From positions 21,001-85,000 of the forward strand of contig WBZZ01005950.1 in assembly GCA_019918135.1 (NCBI GenBank): a stretch of 64,000 bases of DNA, given 5' to 3'. Positions 18,706-28,697 of the stretch are shown here, piece after piece. Under the pieces are notes generated by a model that was not told the DNA's origin, made no database searches, and worked only from the letters and a program-made list of their open reading frames with translations. Positions within the stretch are counted from its first letter, which is position 1. Every line of letters starts with the position of its first letter. A program made the translations under genes and the position numbers. The stretch is from Paulinella micropora (lineage: Eukaryota > Cercozoa > Imbricatea > Euglyphida > Paulinellidae).

Positions 18706-19893
18706 CTACCGGGCAGTCACACAAGCGCAGGGCCTCACTGCTGGTACGAAGGCAGCTGGGCGTGAGCCGGGCAGCAGAGGCCGTAGGTCAGAGGACAGTG
18801 TCCAGCAGCGGGGGGTATTCAGTCTCGGAGCCGAGGGGTGGCGGACAAGCGCGCACGGGCGAGGGCCGGCGCGGTCGGCGGGGCTGGCTTGCCCGGGCGG
18901 TGTGCGGCCCCGGCGCGGGGAGTAGTCACGGGCATACGGGCTGCGCCCCCTGGCCAGCGGCCTGGGCGGCGGACAGTCACGGGGGGGGCTGCCCTTGGTC
19001 GGTAGCCGGCGGCGCTTGAGGGGGGGGTGTGGCAGCGGCAGGGGTACGTAGGTGCGGACATAGGTGCAGGGGTGCTCTTGCTCGCGCCGCAAGCGGGAAG
19101 AGACCTGGCGCAGCATGTACTTGAGCCGGCGGAGGTCCTCGGCCGCGTTCAGGGCGCTCTCTCTGGCGCCGTCCGTACGGGCGTGCCGGGCTAGCTGTCC
19201 GGCCGCGTCGGTGGCGCTGACCCCGGCTGCTTCGCAGGCCCGGATGGCGAGCGGCAGGCCTCCTGCCGGTAGGCTGGGCGCGCTAGGCCCCTCGTGCTGG
19301 AACATGGACAAGAGTGCCTCGACGCTCGTGTCGGCGGAGGGAGCGGCCGGCACGGGATTAGAGTATTGGGTCGGAGAGTAGGGTTCTGAGTCGGCCGCGG
19401 GGGGCAGGTGGGCGGGCATGGTCACGAGGTCGGTGCAGCCGTCAGCCAGGCGCCTGGTCTCGGTCAGCGGGAGCACTTTGTGGCCCTGACCAGGCGCCGG
19501 GAGGCGTGCGTCGTAGGGCGCGCGCCGGCTTGCGCGCGACCGTTGGCGCGAGCGCCGCGCGCCGCGGCAGGGGGGGGCGCCCGTCCGCCCGGCGCCCGCC
19601 GCGTGCGCGGTGTCCGGCGCGCGGCACGTGGGGGGGGGGGGGGGCTCCGGCGCGTTGCCGCCCGTGGGCGCACGGCACCCGACGGCGGACCACGCCGCAG
19701 GAGCGTGCGCCGACCCGCCGTGTGCCGACCCGCCTTGCGCCGACGCGCCTGGCTCTGCTGCCCGCCCGGCGGCTTCCTCGGCGGCTGGCCCGGCGGTTGG
19801 CCCGGTGGCGTAGGGGGGCTGGGCGGGCGCGGGCGCACCAGGCGGGGCGGCGGCGCCGTCCTCCTCGGTGCCCAACTTGAAGGCCACCGACAT
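18706..19893 (-). CDS. Pro/Ala/Arg-rich 395-aa protein
   Basis: Runs from ATG 19893 to TAG 18706. The first ~150 residues are Ala/Pro/Gly-rich and disordered with short AHGGS repeats. A central block (about residues 195-275) is predicted helical with heptad-like Leu/Ala spacing. The C-terminal third is Arg/Pro-rich with SP and RS-like dipeptides and a KRRR cluster that could act as a nuclear signal. No membrane segment. It diverges from the gene at 20298. The pattern fits a nuclear, nucleic-acid-associated or tegument protein; I do not recognise a family. Confidence 0.6.
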   Translation of the reverse strand: MSVAFKLGTEEDGAAAPPGAPAPAQPPYATGPTAGPAAEEAAGRAAEPGASAQGGSAHGGSAHAPAAWSAVGCRAPTGGNAPEPPPPPTCRAPDTAHAAGAGRTGAPPCRGARRSRQRSRASRRAPYDARLPAPGQGHKVLPLTETRRLADGCTDLVTMPAHLPPAADSEPYSPTQYSNPVPAAPSADTSVEALLSMFQHEGPSAPSLPAGGLPLAIRACEAAGVSATDAAGQLARHARTDGARESALNAAEDLRRLKYMLRQVSSRLRREQEHPCTYVRTYVPLPLPHPPLKRRRLPTKGSPPRDCPPPRPLARGRSPYARDYSPRRGRTPPGQASPADRAGPRPCALVRHPSAPRLNTPRCWTLSSDLRPLLPGSRPAAFVPAVRPCACVTAR

Positions 19894-20297
19894 ACGGTTT
19901 CGGAGGGTCTACTTTCTAGCCCCGCGAGGAAGAGGAAGCGGGGCGGAGGACTCACTCCTTCCCACCCGGCCCTGCCCAGCCCCCCCCCCCCCCCCCGCGC
20001 CAGCCTCCTCCCCCCCCCCCCCGCCGGGGCCGGCGGCCGCGCGCTCCCCCCCCCCCTCCCCGCCGGCCGTGGCTGCCGGTGGTCAGGGCGGGCGCTGGGG
20101 AGGGGGAAGCCCGTCCCCGACCGGTTGCCGCCACACTGGTACGCGAGGGTCCGGCTGGATGTCTGCACCGGGCCGCCCAGACCTGGCCCCGCGTGCAGCC
20201 TGTGCCGTGTGTGGGCCCGCGAGACCGGCTACGGGTCGGTGCCGTGTACACTGTCGTGTGTATGTGCGTGGGGGGTAACTAAAGTTCTAAAGAGGCC
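19894..20297. promoter_or_regulatory. Divergent intergenic region with C-tracts
   Basis: About 400 nt between divergent genes. Poly-C tracts of 10-17 nt lie around 19980-20060. Nearer 20298 it becomes mixed with GTGTG-rich sequence. It should hold the promoters of both genes, but no element is recognisable. Confidence 0.4.
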
Positions 20298-21602
20298 ATG
20301 AGCCAAAAGGACAAGCGCCATCTACTGTGCCAGACACCTCGGCCAGCGGCCGGAGCCCCTCCGGCCCGGCAACGGCACAGACCAGCCGAACCAGCAGTGG
20401 CGTGGTCGGAACCAGCGCCCGCCCTGGAGGAGGACGACGACGAGCGTGCGGGCGTCGACGGGACAACGCACGCACGCCCACTAACCCTGATCTTCCGCAC
20501 CGGGGAAACACTGGAGGCTACCGCCGGCCAACTTGCCGTGGTGGACTCACCCCTCTTACGGGCGGCGGCGGGGTCCTCCGCCGCCGGCGCGGAAGAAGGA
20601 ATTCGGGTCGAGGGAAACGCAGAGACGGTGGCACTGTTACTACGCACTCACGTGGACAAGGTGCTCTCGTTTCTGCTGACCCTGGAAGCCCTGCGCCCCT
20701 ACGACCACGCGCCAGTCGATCCCCGCGACGAGGCGATTAGCTCTCTGCTGGTTAGGCCAACCGGGCCGGAGGATGTGCCCCTGTGTGCCCGGCAGGGTGT
20801 CTGGAGCAAGCTGATGGTACTACCAGACGCGCTAGAGAGCGCTCTGCGCCTGACGAACAACAGGCTGGTCTTTTTGCTCTACGGCTTGCGTGTCCAGACC
20901 TTGAGCCAGCTCTTGAGTGCGATGGAGACCGTCCGGGGGGGGAGAGGGTTCTGCTTTCGAGTGCTTTACGCGTAGTTCACGGGGCCCGGCACACGGGCCG
21001 TGTATGAAATCCAGCAGGAGGGCCCGGTCTGGACATCTGGGTACAGCAAGGGAATTACTGAGGTCAAGGTAGACGGGGAGACACGCTATCTCTACCCGCG
21101 CCGAAAGCATTTTTGTGACGGCGAGTGTTGTGCCAGACAACGCGCGATACAGCGCGAGCCTGTCCACACCGAGAAGCTGTGGATGCGGGTGGTCTGGTTC
21201 TGGCACAGCCCCCTGGACTTCCCCTCCGCCGACAACCGCGACGCGTACTGGAAGTCCTTTCTGCAAGGTTACGGCCAGTGCGATGCCCGTCGCGAGCCCA
21301 GCGCTGCGTACCCGTTAAAACAGGTGGCCGAGGTTACGCACCAGCTCTATACCTACTTACAAAACGACGCGGCCCTCCTCGCAAGCTGCTTTAGAGAGGG
21401 GGATAGGCAGAGAACACACGTGGAACAACCAGGCTTCGCCTATGCTCTGAGCAGCTGGGACTACCTAAAGACTACGGCTCCGTGTCTCTTGCAGCCGCTC
21501 TGGCAAATGTACCATTTGACCACCCCCCCGGTAGCGGGAGCCGGAGCCAGCGCTAGCAGTAGTAGCAGTAGCCGTAACCCAGGAGAAAAGAACAGACAAT
21601 AA
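20298..21602 (+). CDS. BTB/POZ-like protein with in-frame TAG
   Basis: ATG at 20298; TAG at 20973-20975, after which the same frame stays open to TAA at 21600. The second half has no ATG near its beginning (the first in-frame ATG is about 200 nt in), so one interrupted gene is likelier than two. Residues about 55-130 resemble a BTB/POZ fold: a strand-turn-strand with a GETLEA turn, an SPLLRAA helix, a strand, then helices ending in LSFLLTLEAL. The second half contains a Cys-rich spot (CDGECC) and ends in a Ser-rich tail. BTB proteins commonly bridge substrates to Cullin-3 ligases; that role here is inference. The in-frame stop is unexplained. Confidence 0.55.
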
Positions 21603-21667
21603 GGGGGCCGTCACCCCATCGGACTCCCGTGGCGAACTAGGGCTCTTGCTTTTAATCTGTTACATCT

Positions 21668-21934
21668 ATGTTTGCCTTGTACTGGTACCGCCTGGCCGCG
21701 GAGCAAGGCTACGCCAGTGCTAGGGTCAGCCTGAGCCTCTGCTACTTGCAGGGAGAGTGTGTCGGGGCGGACCGGCAGCCCGCTGGCGCGGCCTGGCACA
21801 GGACGCACTACAGCCCCTGCTGCGGAGTGCCTGAGCTGCCGCAGCTCAGCCGTCCACGGAGGGACCACGGCTACCCCTGCGCGCGGGGCGGCAGACCCGG
21901 GGGCGCCGTGACGGCGCTGGTGCTCGGCCGGTGA
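21668..21934 (+). CDS. Sel1-repeat miniprotein (88 aa)
   Basis: A short frame from ATG 21668 to TGA 21932. Its first 45 residues match the Sel1-like repeat pattern: a WYR-x-AAEQG helix, then A-x-A-x3-L-x2-CY-x2-G, then GAD-x-A. About one and a half repeats are present; the rest is Cys/Pro/Arg-rich and less ordered. Sel1 repeats mediate protein-protein contacts, often in ER-associated degradation or signalling adaptors. It follows the BTB-like gene by 65 nt on the same strand. It could be a remnant of a longer Sel1 protein. Confidence 0.6.
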   Translation: MFALYWYRLAAEQGYASARVSLSLCYLQGECVGADRQPAGAAWHRTHYSPCCGVPELPQLSRPRRDHGYPCARGGRPGGAVTALVLGR

Positions 21935-22284
21935 GGCATAGTAGCCACCAGTGTCCTGCAGTAAAAAAAAAAAGTTTTTCGCTAGCCGCCGCAGTCGTAG
22001 CCGGAGCTCCCCCGGGCAGGCAAGAAAAATCTGAGTTCACCGGGTTAGCCCGGCGTGAGCTTTGGCCGGCGCTCCGACACTAGCCCGGACGCAATCCCTG
22101 CCGTGCCGGCCTGCCCGGGAGGGCAGGCACTCGGTGGGCCGGGGCCGAGCGGGTGGTGGGGGGAGGGGACGAGTTGGCTGGGGAGGGGGGGGAGGCCGGC
22201 GCCGGAGTCTTAATGAATAACTAGGTGCTTTGTCCGGGGTGCCGTGGCTGGTACCCCTCGACCGGCTGGTGAGTAAGCTAGTTT
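21935..22284. other. Intergenic region
   Basis: Spacer between the plus-strand Sel1 gene and the minus-strand gene ending at 22285. It contains an A-rich tract (21963-21974) usable as a plus-strand poly(A) context, G-rich runs around 22155-22190 and an AT-rich patch near 22210-22220. I see no gene in it. Confidence 0.35.
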
Positions 22285-23333
22285 TTAATGAGGCGGACTG
22301 GACCTCAGGAGCTGCAAAGCTTGCTCGAGCACCTTGAGCCTGGGCGCCCCGACTGCACCGACGCACCTGGCGAGCTCGCGGGTGATGGCGGCCAGCAGAG
22401 CGCGTGATCGGGCATCTTTGTCCAGCACACCCGGTTGCTGCTGTAGGACGGTCGGCGGACAGTGCGCTGGGGGGGCGCCAGCAGAACGGAGCACGCGGAC
22501 CCGGAGCAGGGCTGCGAAGAGGACCGTGTTCCGCGACGCGCGGGGGGCAGGCCCAAGAGCATCCTAAACTCCTGCAGGTAAGTGTTAGTAGTGTCGTACG
22601 CGCGCTTCTTCTTGCGGTTTTCCTTCTGGCGGCGTTTGAGTTGGCTGCCGCGCAGTTTGCTGGGCGAGCCCTGAGGAGTGGCCGGCTGGCTCTGGGGAGT
22701 GAAGGGTTGGCTCGGAGGAGTGGGCGGCTGGCTCTGGTGCCTCTTCGCTGCGCCCCCGCCGGCAGGGCCGGACGCCCCTCGCTTGTGGGTGGCCGGGCCG
22801 GGTGCCGGCAGCGTGGGCCCTGCGCGCGGCAGCCGAGTGGCCAGCCACGGCGCGCAGTGCCAGGGGGTGCTCGGCGTCGGCCACGTCTGCACTGGCAGCG
22901 GCGCCCTGCCGATCGATGGGACCGGTGGCGGTGCCAGGTGCGGTGCCGAGGGCGCAGCTGTGTGCGTCGGCGGGGGGGCAAAGTCTGGTGGTGGGCCGGG
23001 CCGCCCGGTCGTGGGCGCTAGCGTGGGTGCCACGGGCAGCCCTCGCGTGTGGTAAGAGGCAGCCAGACTGTTGGTGTCCGCTAGGAGCATGGCTAGAGTC
23101 ACCGCTGCTTCCTGGCCTTCTTCGTCCCACGGTAGGTCGTGACCTGGGTCCGAGGGCCGCAGGTAGGCTCGACAGTCGGGGTGCAGGGTACGGAGTCGCG
23201 GGGCGGCGGGCGGGGAGAGCTGCGTGGGGTAGTGCCGCGGTTGAATTTCCAGGCTAGCGGGAGCAGTGAATAATGAGGCTGGCCCCCGGAGGCGCTCCCC
23301 CCTCCCGGCACGCGCCTCAGTGCGGCGCGACAT
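22285..23333 (-). CDS. Basic Pro-rich protein, frameshifted at G6
   Basis: ATG at 23333. Protein-like sequence runs to about 22550, shifts frame at a 6-G run (22542-22547) and ends with TAA at 22285. The N-terminal ~60 residues are Arg-rich; the middle (about 22690-23050) is a Pro/Thr/Ala-rich linker with QP-x-TPQ repeats; a strongly basic segment with KRRQKENRKKKR lies at about 22600-22640, followed by a Leu-rich helix of ~70 residues after the break. A basic patch plus helix suggests DNA binding or nuclear localisation, but the spacing does not match a bZIP. It diverges from the gene at 23790. Confidence 0.5.
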
Positions 23334-23789
23334 GCGCCGGCGCGTCGCACCTGCGCGCGCGTTGGGGAGTGGGGGCCGGCGCAGGTCGCGCGCCGGCGTG
23401 CCCCCCCCGCGACGGGGCTCGGTAGCACGTGCCCGGCGCGCGCCACTGCCACGCGCCATGGGAAGCGGCAGCCACGCGCCGCGGGAGGCGGGGCGGGCGT
23501 GCGTCCCCGTGCTAGACCGCCGTGCTACCCCGCCGGCCACGGGGCCGCCGGAGGGGGGGGGCGCTAGGGCCGGTGGGTGGAGCGTGGGACGCGCGCTGGG
23601 GGGGGGGGGGGCGCTGGGGGGAGCGTGCGCACGCGAGACACACTGGAGGAGGGCGCGCGCGCTGGGGGGCGTGCGCACGCTGGGGGGGGGGGCAAGGGCT
23701 TAGGGCCCCTTCCACCCACTCTGCCAGGTCAGCAGCATTTTGGGGACTATTCTGTCTCCTCAGGGCGGCTACCACCTGGCGCGGCTTCC
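23334..23789. promoter_or_regulatory. Divergent intergenic region with CGCACGC and G-tracts
   Basis: Roughly 450 nt between divergent genes. It holds repeated GCGCAC/GTGCGCACGC motifs and G runs of 8-12 (about 23599-23610, 23675-23690). No TATA box is apparent. It probably contains both promoters. Confidence 0.4.
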
Positions 23790-25169
23790 ATGTCCGGCCC
23801 CGAAGAGCTTCTCGTCGAGGATGCGGCGTCGGGCCTCACCTCCATCACTCTGCCAGGGGGTCAAGAACCTTGGTTATGCCATACCGAAATCTTGAAGCAG
23901 CTTCCGCTCGGGTGCTTCTTGCGCACGGCTGTTGAGGACCCGACCTACGATGGCAAGGTCCAGTTTCCCTCGGATGCCTTCTGCGCGGCACACTTTATCC
24001 TGCTCCAAAGGGAAATCCTCGACTACCAGCGCAATGTAGCTCGAGGCATGCGGCGCATGCTGGTCGTTACCTATGGAATAGTAGAAAACGTAGCTGGCCT
24101 TGCGGAGGGAGCCAAGCGTATGGCCGCCCGTAGGGCCCGTAGGGCCGAGGCGACGGGCGGAGCGGGTGCAGCCACGACTCGGGCCACGCGTCCGCCCGAA
24201 GTATACCCCCTCCAAGCACTACCGGCCCTGGTTCTCGCGCTATCGGAAAACCTGGCACAGCCTGCCCCCGCGCAATACGCCCCGCTCTCGCCCACTAGGG
24301 CCAAGTGCCTGGCGTACCTTGGTTTTACGGACTTGCTGGCCATGGTCCTGTCGGATTGCTTCTTTGCAGTCTGGGTGCTCCTGCAGGAGGCGACCGCCAC
24401 GTACCAGGTCAGCGTCGCTAACAAGCTCACCGGTTTCGAGGGCTATTGGTGGGACGAAGGCACTAAAGGGTATCGTGGCCAAGACCAGGTGGAAGCTGCG
24501 GTGTGGGCTGAGGGCTGCACGGTAGAAGTGCCGGGCGTGGGCACGCTGCAGACCCCCCTGAACCTACTGTCTTTGATCGCCAAGAACATCGAGGACCTGA
24601 CCGCGGAGCACGAATCCCTCCGTCGGCAGGGAATACGGTGGAAGACCACAGGTCCCCTAGACATCCTCACAGAGGGGAGAAGAGGGTGGATAATCACAGG
24701 GGGGCAATGGCTGCGCCGTGCTTTGCTAGCAACAGTCAGGGGTCGCCCCGGAGAAAGGAAACAGCCCCCCCCCTTTTTACCTCTCCCTTGCTCCCCGGCG
24801 CCGCGAGTCCAGCCGAAAGGGGGAGGGAAGAAGGGGGGAGAGGAACGGAGAGGCAGGAAGGGGGGCAGGAGTGTGTTCTGTCCCCCCCCCCCTTCCCCGA
24901 CCAAGCTCCGCCACGCCTCTCCCTCTTCCCCAGGGGAGAGAGTCCACGGCCCACGGCGTGCCGTACCCTGGCTAGCACGACTCCAGTGCCCCAGGCTGCG
25001 CCACGTGTACGGCGCGCCGTTCGGCCTGCCGCCGGCGGCGGTGTGGCCGGCGTGCCCTCGTCCAACCCGTGCCCGGGCGGCCCCCCCGTCCGGCCTCCCG
25101 CGACGCAAACCGCCCGGACGAACGGTGCACCACGCCCGCCGCGGGGCGCCACGAGGTCGCCGTGACTAA
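23790..25169 (+). CDS. BTB-like helical protein with low-complexity tail
   Basis: ATG at 23790 gives the first protein-like sequence; upstream frame is G-tract translation. Residues about 35-90 resemble a BTB/T1 core: a strand, an HTEILKQLPLGCFLRTA helix-turn, then a helix pair with FCAAHFILLQREIL. A basic Ala/Arg linker (residues ~108-130) and a helical block follow, ending near residue 315 (24730). Beyond this the frame is Pro/Gly/Lys/Arg low complexity over C and G runs to TGA 25167 and may be an unspliced or non-coding 3' part. BTB assignment is a pattern judgement only. Confidence 0.55.
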   Translation: MSGPEELLVEDAASGLTSITLPGGQEPWLCHTEILKQLPLGCFLRTAVEDPTYDGKVQFPSDAFCAAHFILLQREILDYQRNVARGMRRMLVVTYGIVENVAGLAEGAKRMAARRARRAEATGGAGAATTRATRPPEVYPLQALPALVLALSENLAQPAPAQYAPLSPTRAKCLAYLGFTDLLAMVLSDCFFAVWVLLQEATATYQVSVANKLTGFEGYWWDEGTKGYRGQDQVEAAVWAEGCTVEVPGVGTLQTPLNLLSLIAKNIEDLTAEHESLRRQGIRWKTTGPLDILTEGRRGWIITGGQWLRRALLATVRGRPGERKQPPPFLPLPCSPAPRVQPKGGGKKGGEERRGRKGGRSVFCPPPPSPTKLRHASPSSPGERVHGPRRAVPWLARLQCPRLRHVYGAPFGLPPAAVWPACPRPTRARAAPPSGLPRRKPPGRTVHHARRGAPRGRRD

Positions 25170-25631
25170 CAAAGTGTGCGGGTACGGGTGGGCGCGGCAC
25201 AGACCGGACGGAGGACTTGTGCGCCCAGCCCAGCCTGACTCACTCTTTACCCGGTTGGTGCCGTTAGAGGGGTACCAGAAAAAAGAAAAGGGGAAGCAGC
25301 TGGGTGGCTAGCGGGCTACCACACCGTGCGTGGCCGGCCAGCCCCACGCTACCGTCCAGCGAGGAAGCAAGTAACCCGGCGCCGGGGGTAGAGGAAAAAA
25401 AGAGCAGAGCTAATTCGCTTGGATTTATTAACAGGACGACCGCCGCGACGACCGTGCATCCGGAGCCACCGCGCTCACCGCCGCGGGAGCCCTTTTGCTG
25501 GATCCAAGTGAGACTTTTTGGCGCACCAATCGCCTGTCAGCCATACCTTTTCCCTGGCGCGTCCATTTACTGTCTGGGCTGACTGTGGGCGTACGTTGTT
25601 GTTGTTGGTACGCCGCGCTCGATCGTCTAGG
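25170..25631. other. Intergenic region with minus-strand AATAAA
   Basis: No convincing gene. TTTATT at 25424-25429 is an AATAAA on the minus strand about 200 nt past the stop at 25632. A short GTTGTTGTTG stretch occurs near 25597-25606. Plus-strand transcripts from 23790 should also end here. Confidence 0.4.
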
Positions 25632-26722
25632 TTAAGCGGGCACAGCGCCGGCCCCGGCGACACCGGACTCTAATACCCTCCACGCCGGCGCTTGCATAGG
25701 GCGCTCCCCGGCGGACCGGAGGAGGCCATCCGCGAGGTAGACGACCTCGGGGGCGCCGATTTCCCTGTCCGGTAGACACGGGACCAGGTCCACGCCAAAG
25801 GTATACTGGCGCAGGAAGTCCGGCGCCAGGGCGCAACGCAAATACTGCGACAGGCAGGCCCACGCTCGGGAACCCGATGCTGCCTTGGAGACCTCGTCTA
25901 ATTCGAAAGACGTGAGCTTGGCCTTCTTCGTACTACCATGGTCGCGGCCATCATTTGGTGGCGGCAGGAAGGTGCAGATAACCTCGCCTTCTGTAGCCCA
26001 GTAGTCGGACATCGCGAGCTTGCGCGCCGCGAGGTTTTCCAACAATCCGACGAAGGTCCATGTAGTTACGACGTATTGACAAGGATGGTATCGTAGTTGC
26101 TGCTGCGTACCGCACCGCAGGCCTTCGGGTTTGTAGGACCCGGGGTCCGTCCAGCCGGACCCGTCCAGCCGTGCAGGCGGACCTGCAGTCTGCACTGGGG
26201 TGTGCCAGCCGCCAAGGCCGAGCGGGGGGTAAGCTGCACGGGTAGCCAATCCGTGTTCTGTACATCAGACAAGTCCTTGCCTTCTTGGAAACGGACCCGT
26301 GCACTCAGGACCCCGACCGTTTCGGCCAGTGGCAGCCCACTTGCTCTGCGACCAAGCTGGGGCCTCAGCGTGACCATGAGGCTGTTGCTTCCGCTAGACT
26401 TCTTCAGGGCCTCCTCCCCTACGCTTGCCGCGCATACATTAAATATCTGACGGGACGGGTACGGGTGCGCTGCACCTACTGGTAAGTCTTCACCGGGTTG
26501 GCTCGCGTGTTGCACCAACACTGGTGCGGGGCGATTGCCGGGACGGACGAGATACTTTAGCTCGTAGTGGTCGGGCGGCGCATCCGCCGGTCGCGCATAC
26601 GCTGGTAGCTTAGCTTCGTACGATTTGTCTTGAAGCCAAGCCGGGCTTCCGAGGTGGTAGAAGATCACGGTGAGTTTGTAAGTAGGCGGCTTCGCCTTCC
26701 CCGCGCGGAGCTTGTCAGTCAT
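25632..26722 (-). CDS. Unknown ~360-aa protein split by 14-bp duplication
   Basis: ATG at 26722; TAG at 25632. The N-terminal ~185 residues lie in one frame and the C-terminal ~175 in another. The frame change coincides with an imperfect 14-bp tandem duplication (26146-26173; shared core CCGTCCAGCCG). The protein has no signal peptide or membrane segment, and is of mixed strand and helix content with several Trp, Tyr and Cys. It lies just downstream of the terminase on the same strand, so a capsid or packaging role is possible but unproven. Confidence 0.6.
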
Positions 26723-26938
26723 GGGCTTCCTCTGGGCCCCCCCCCCTCACCGAGACTGTTTACTACGCAAGGCCGGGGCTGAGACGAGTGTACCCCGCAG
26801 GCCGGCGCTCGCTGGTTAGGCCGGGAGGGACGGGGGGGGGGGGGGGACGAAAGGGAAGCCAGGGAGGATAGGAGAGGGCGAGCGGGGTGGTGGGGTCGGT
26901 ACGGAGGAGGACTGCGGCGCCGGGGCTGCCGCGGGGGG
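26723..26938. other. Intergenic spacer downstream of terminase
   Basis: About 215 nt between two minus-strand genes, with a C run near 26738-26747 and a G run near 26830-26846. I see nothing else in it. Confidence 0.4.
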
Positions 26939-28697
26939 CTAGGCCCGGCCGGTGACATGGAGCCAGTAGCACAGGAGCACGAGGGCGATCGCCAGGTCGT
27001 CCTGCCGGCCGCTCTTCTTGCCGGAGACGCTGCCCCCCGCGTAATCCAGCTTCTGCAGCTGGGACTCGCTCGCGCAAGACGTCGAGCCGGCTGGGGCGCC
27101 CGGCGTTCAAGAGGCCCTGCGCTAGCGCCAGCGTGCCCCGCTTCAGGCGCTCGCACAGCAGGTGGGCCCCCGTGTTCTTGGCGTGCTGCGTAGTAATCAG
27201 TCCGTTGGCAGGCGCGGCCGCCGGCTTGGCCGCGACGGCCACGGGCTCCAGCCATTGCTCCCAGCTCGGCAGGTGCGGCGCCACCCACTGCTCTAGCAAG
27301 AGCTGCACAAAGTGCAAGCCGCCAAAGTTGGACTCGACGCCCACCACAAAGTGTGCCTCGCGCAGCGCAGGGTGCAGGGACAGCGCCCGCCAGTAGCGCG
27401 CGAATTCCGCCTCCTGCCCGCCCTCGCGGCGGCCGCTGATGCAGGCCACGCCCACCAGGACCAGGGTGCCCGGCCGCTCGGGGTGCGGCGCCGCCGTCAC
27501 GATGGCAAACTCGGACGCCCCGTGCCCCGCCTGGTCGATCAGGCTGTACGCCACCGGCCGGCCGCGGGGCTCGAGGCGCTCGCCCGCCTGCAGCAGGGCC
27601 TGCTGGGCCGCCTCCCGGGCCCGCGCCAGGCGCCCGAGCTTGGCCGCGGGCCCGTACGCCACGCCCAGCGCCGCCACCGCGCGCGCGTGCGCGTCCTCAG
27701 CCGCCAGCAGGGGCCGCAGCAGGCGCGCCACGGCGGCGGAGTCCAGGAGGCCCGCCCCCCCCGTGACGATGTTGCCCAGCAACTCCTGCGCAAAGAGTGA
27801 GCCGCCCGGCATGAACGCGCCCGCGCGCTGCTGGCTCGACGTCGGCAGCCAGGCGGGCGCCAGGTGGGCGTTGTGCTGGCACTTCTCGGGCGCGACGCCG
27901 CTCTGCCGGCACGCCTGGCACAAGAGGTCCACGTGGAAGCGCAGGAACATGTCCTCGGCCGGGGGGCAGTCGGGACCGGCGGGCGGCAGAAAGAGCCGGG
28001 TGTACCAGTTCTCCGAGCCGGCCGGGGTGGAGATGCAGATAATGCTGGTCCCCGCCACGGTGAGGAGCGGGGCCAGCACCGCCATGATGTGCGGGCTGAC
28101 AAAGGCGGCCTCGTCCACCAGGATCAGGTTGGCGCTCTCGCCGCGCACGCTGGACTCGGTTGGCGCACAGGCGGTGATGCTGTTGACGCTGCCGGTGCGC
28201 AGCGCCTGCGCCCGCGAGCAGCGCACCCCGCGGCCCTGCACCACGAGCCGGAACGCGTTGTTCTCGATGATGCGCTCACCCGCGCCGGGCAGCTGCATGA
28301 AGTACACCAGGGCCGACTTCATCAGCAGGGCCGCCGACTTTATCTGCGTGGCCAGGATGAGCAGCCTCACCCGCCCGCACAGGTACAGCAGCACGGCACA
28401 GAAGCAAGCCACGCTGGTGGACTTGCCCCAGCGGCGGGGGCACAGGATCAGCGTGCCGAACAGGTACGTGGCGCGCCCGAGCTGCTCCAGCAGGCCCGGC
28501 CGCTCGCGCTGGAACTCGATCTGCCCCAAGATCAGCTCCGCGCACGACATGAGCATCGCGTCGTGGAACCTCTTCTGGTCCAGCGAACGGTGCTCGCCCT
28601 CGGTCAGGAAGAGGTCCAGCGTCGCCCGCACCTCCTGCAGGCGCGTGTCGTGCCTGGAGCAGAGGGCCGGGCCAACCGGAGCCAGGGGGACCGTCAT
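26939..28697 (-). CDS. Terminase large subunit (packaging ATPase-nuclease)
   Basis: Herpesvirus-type terminase, the motor that cuts and packages genomes into the capsid. From ATG 28697: Walker A LCPRRWGKST at about residues 84-93; Walker B LILVDEAAF at about 188-196; coupling motif III ICISTPAGS near 220; a Cys/His cluster (C-x2-C ... C-x2-H type) near 255-275 between ATPase and nuclease. The RNase H-like nuclease shows its acidic residues in YSLIDQAGHG (about 386), GVESNFGG (about 454) and GRQDDLAIAL near the C-terminus. Length (~585 aa) fits the family. The last ~45 residues are in another frame: a one-base shift lies near 27078-27086, and TAG is at 26939. No intron interrupts it, unlike the spliced terminase genes of mammalian herpesviruses. 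Confidence 0.9.

Noticed and set aside
22285-23333. bZIP transcription factor
   Set aside because: The basic patch is present but the conserved Asn-to-Arg spacing and leucine heptads do not fit.
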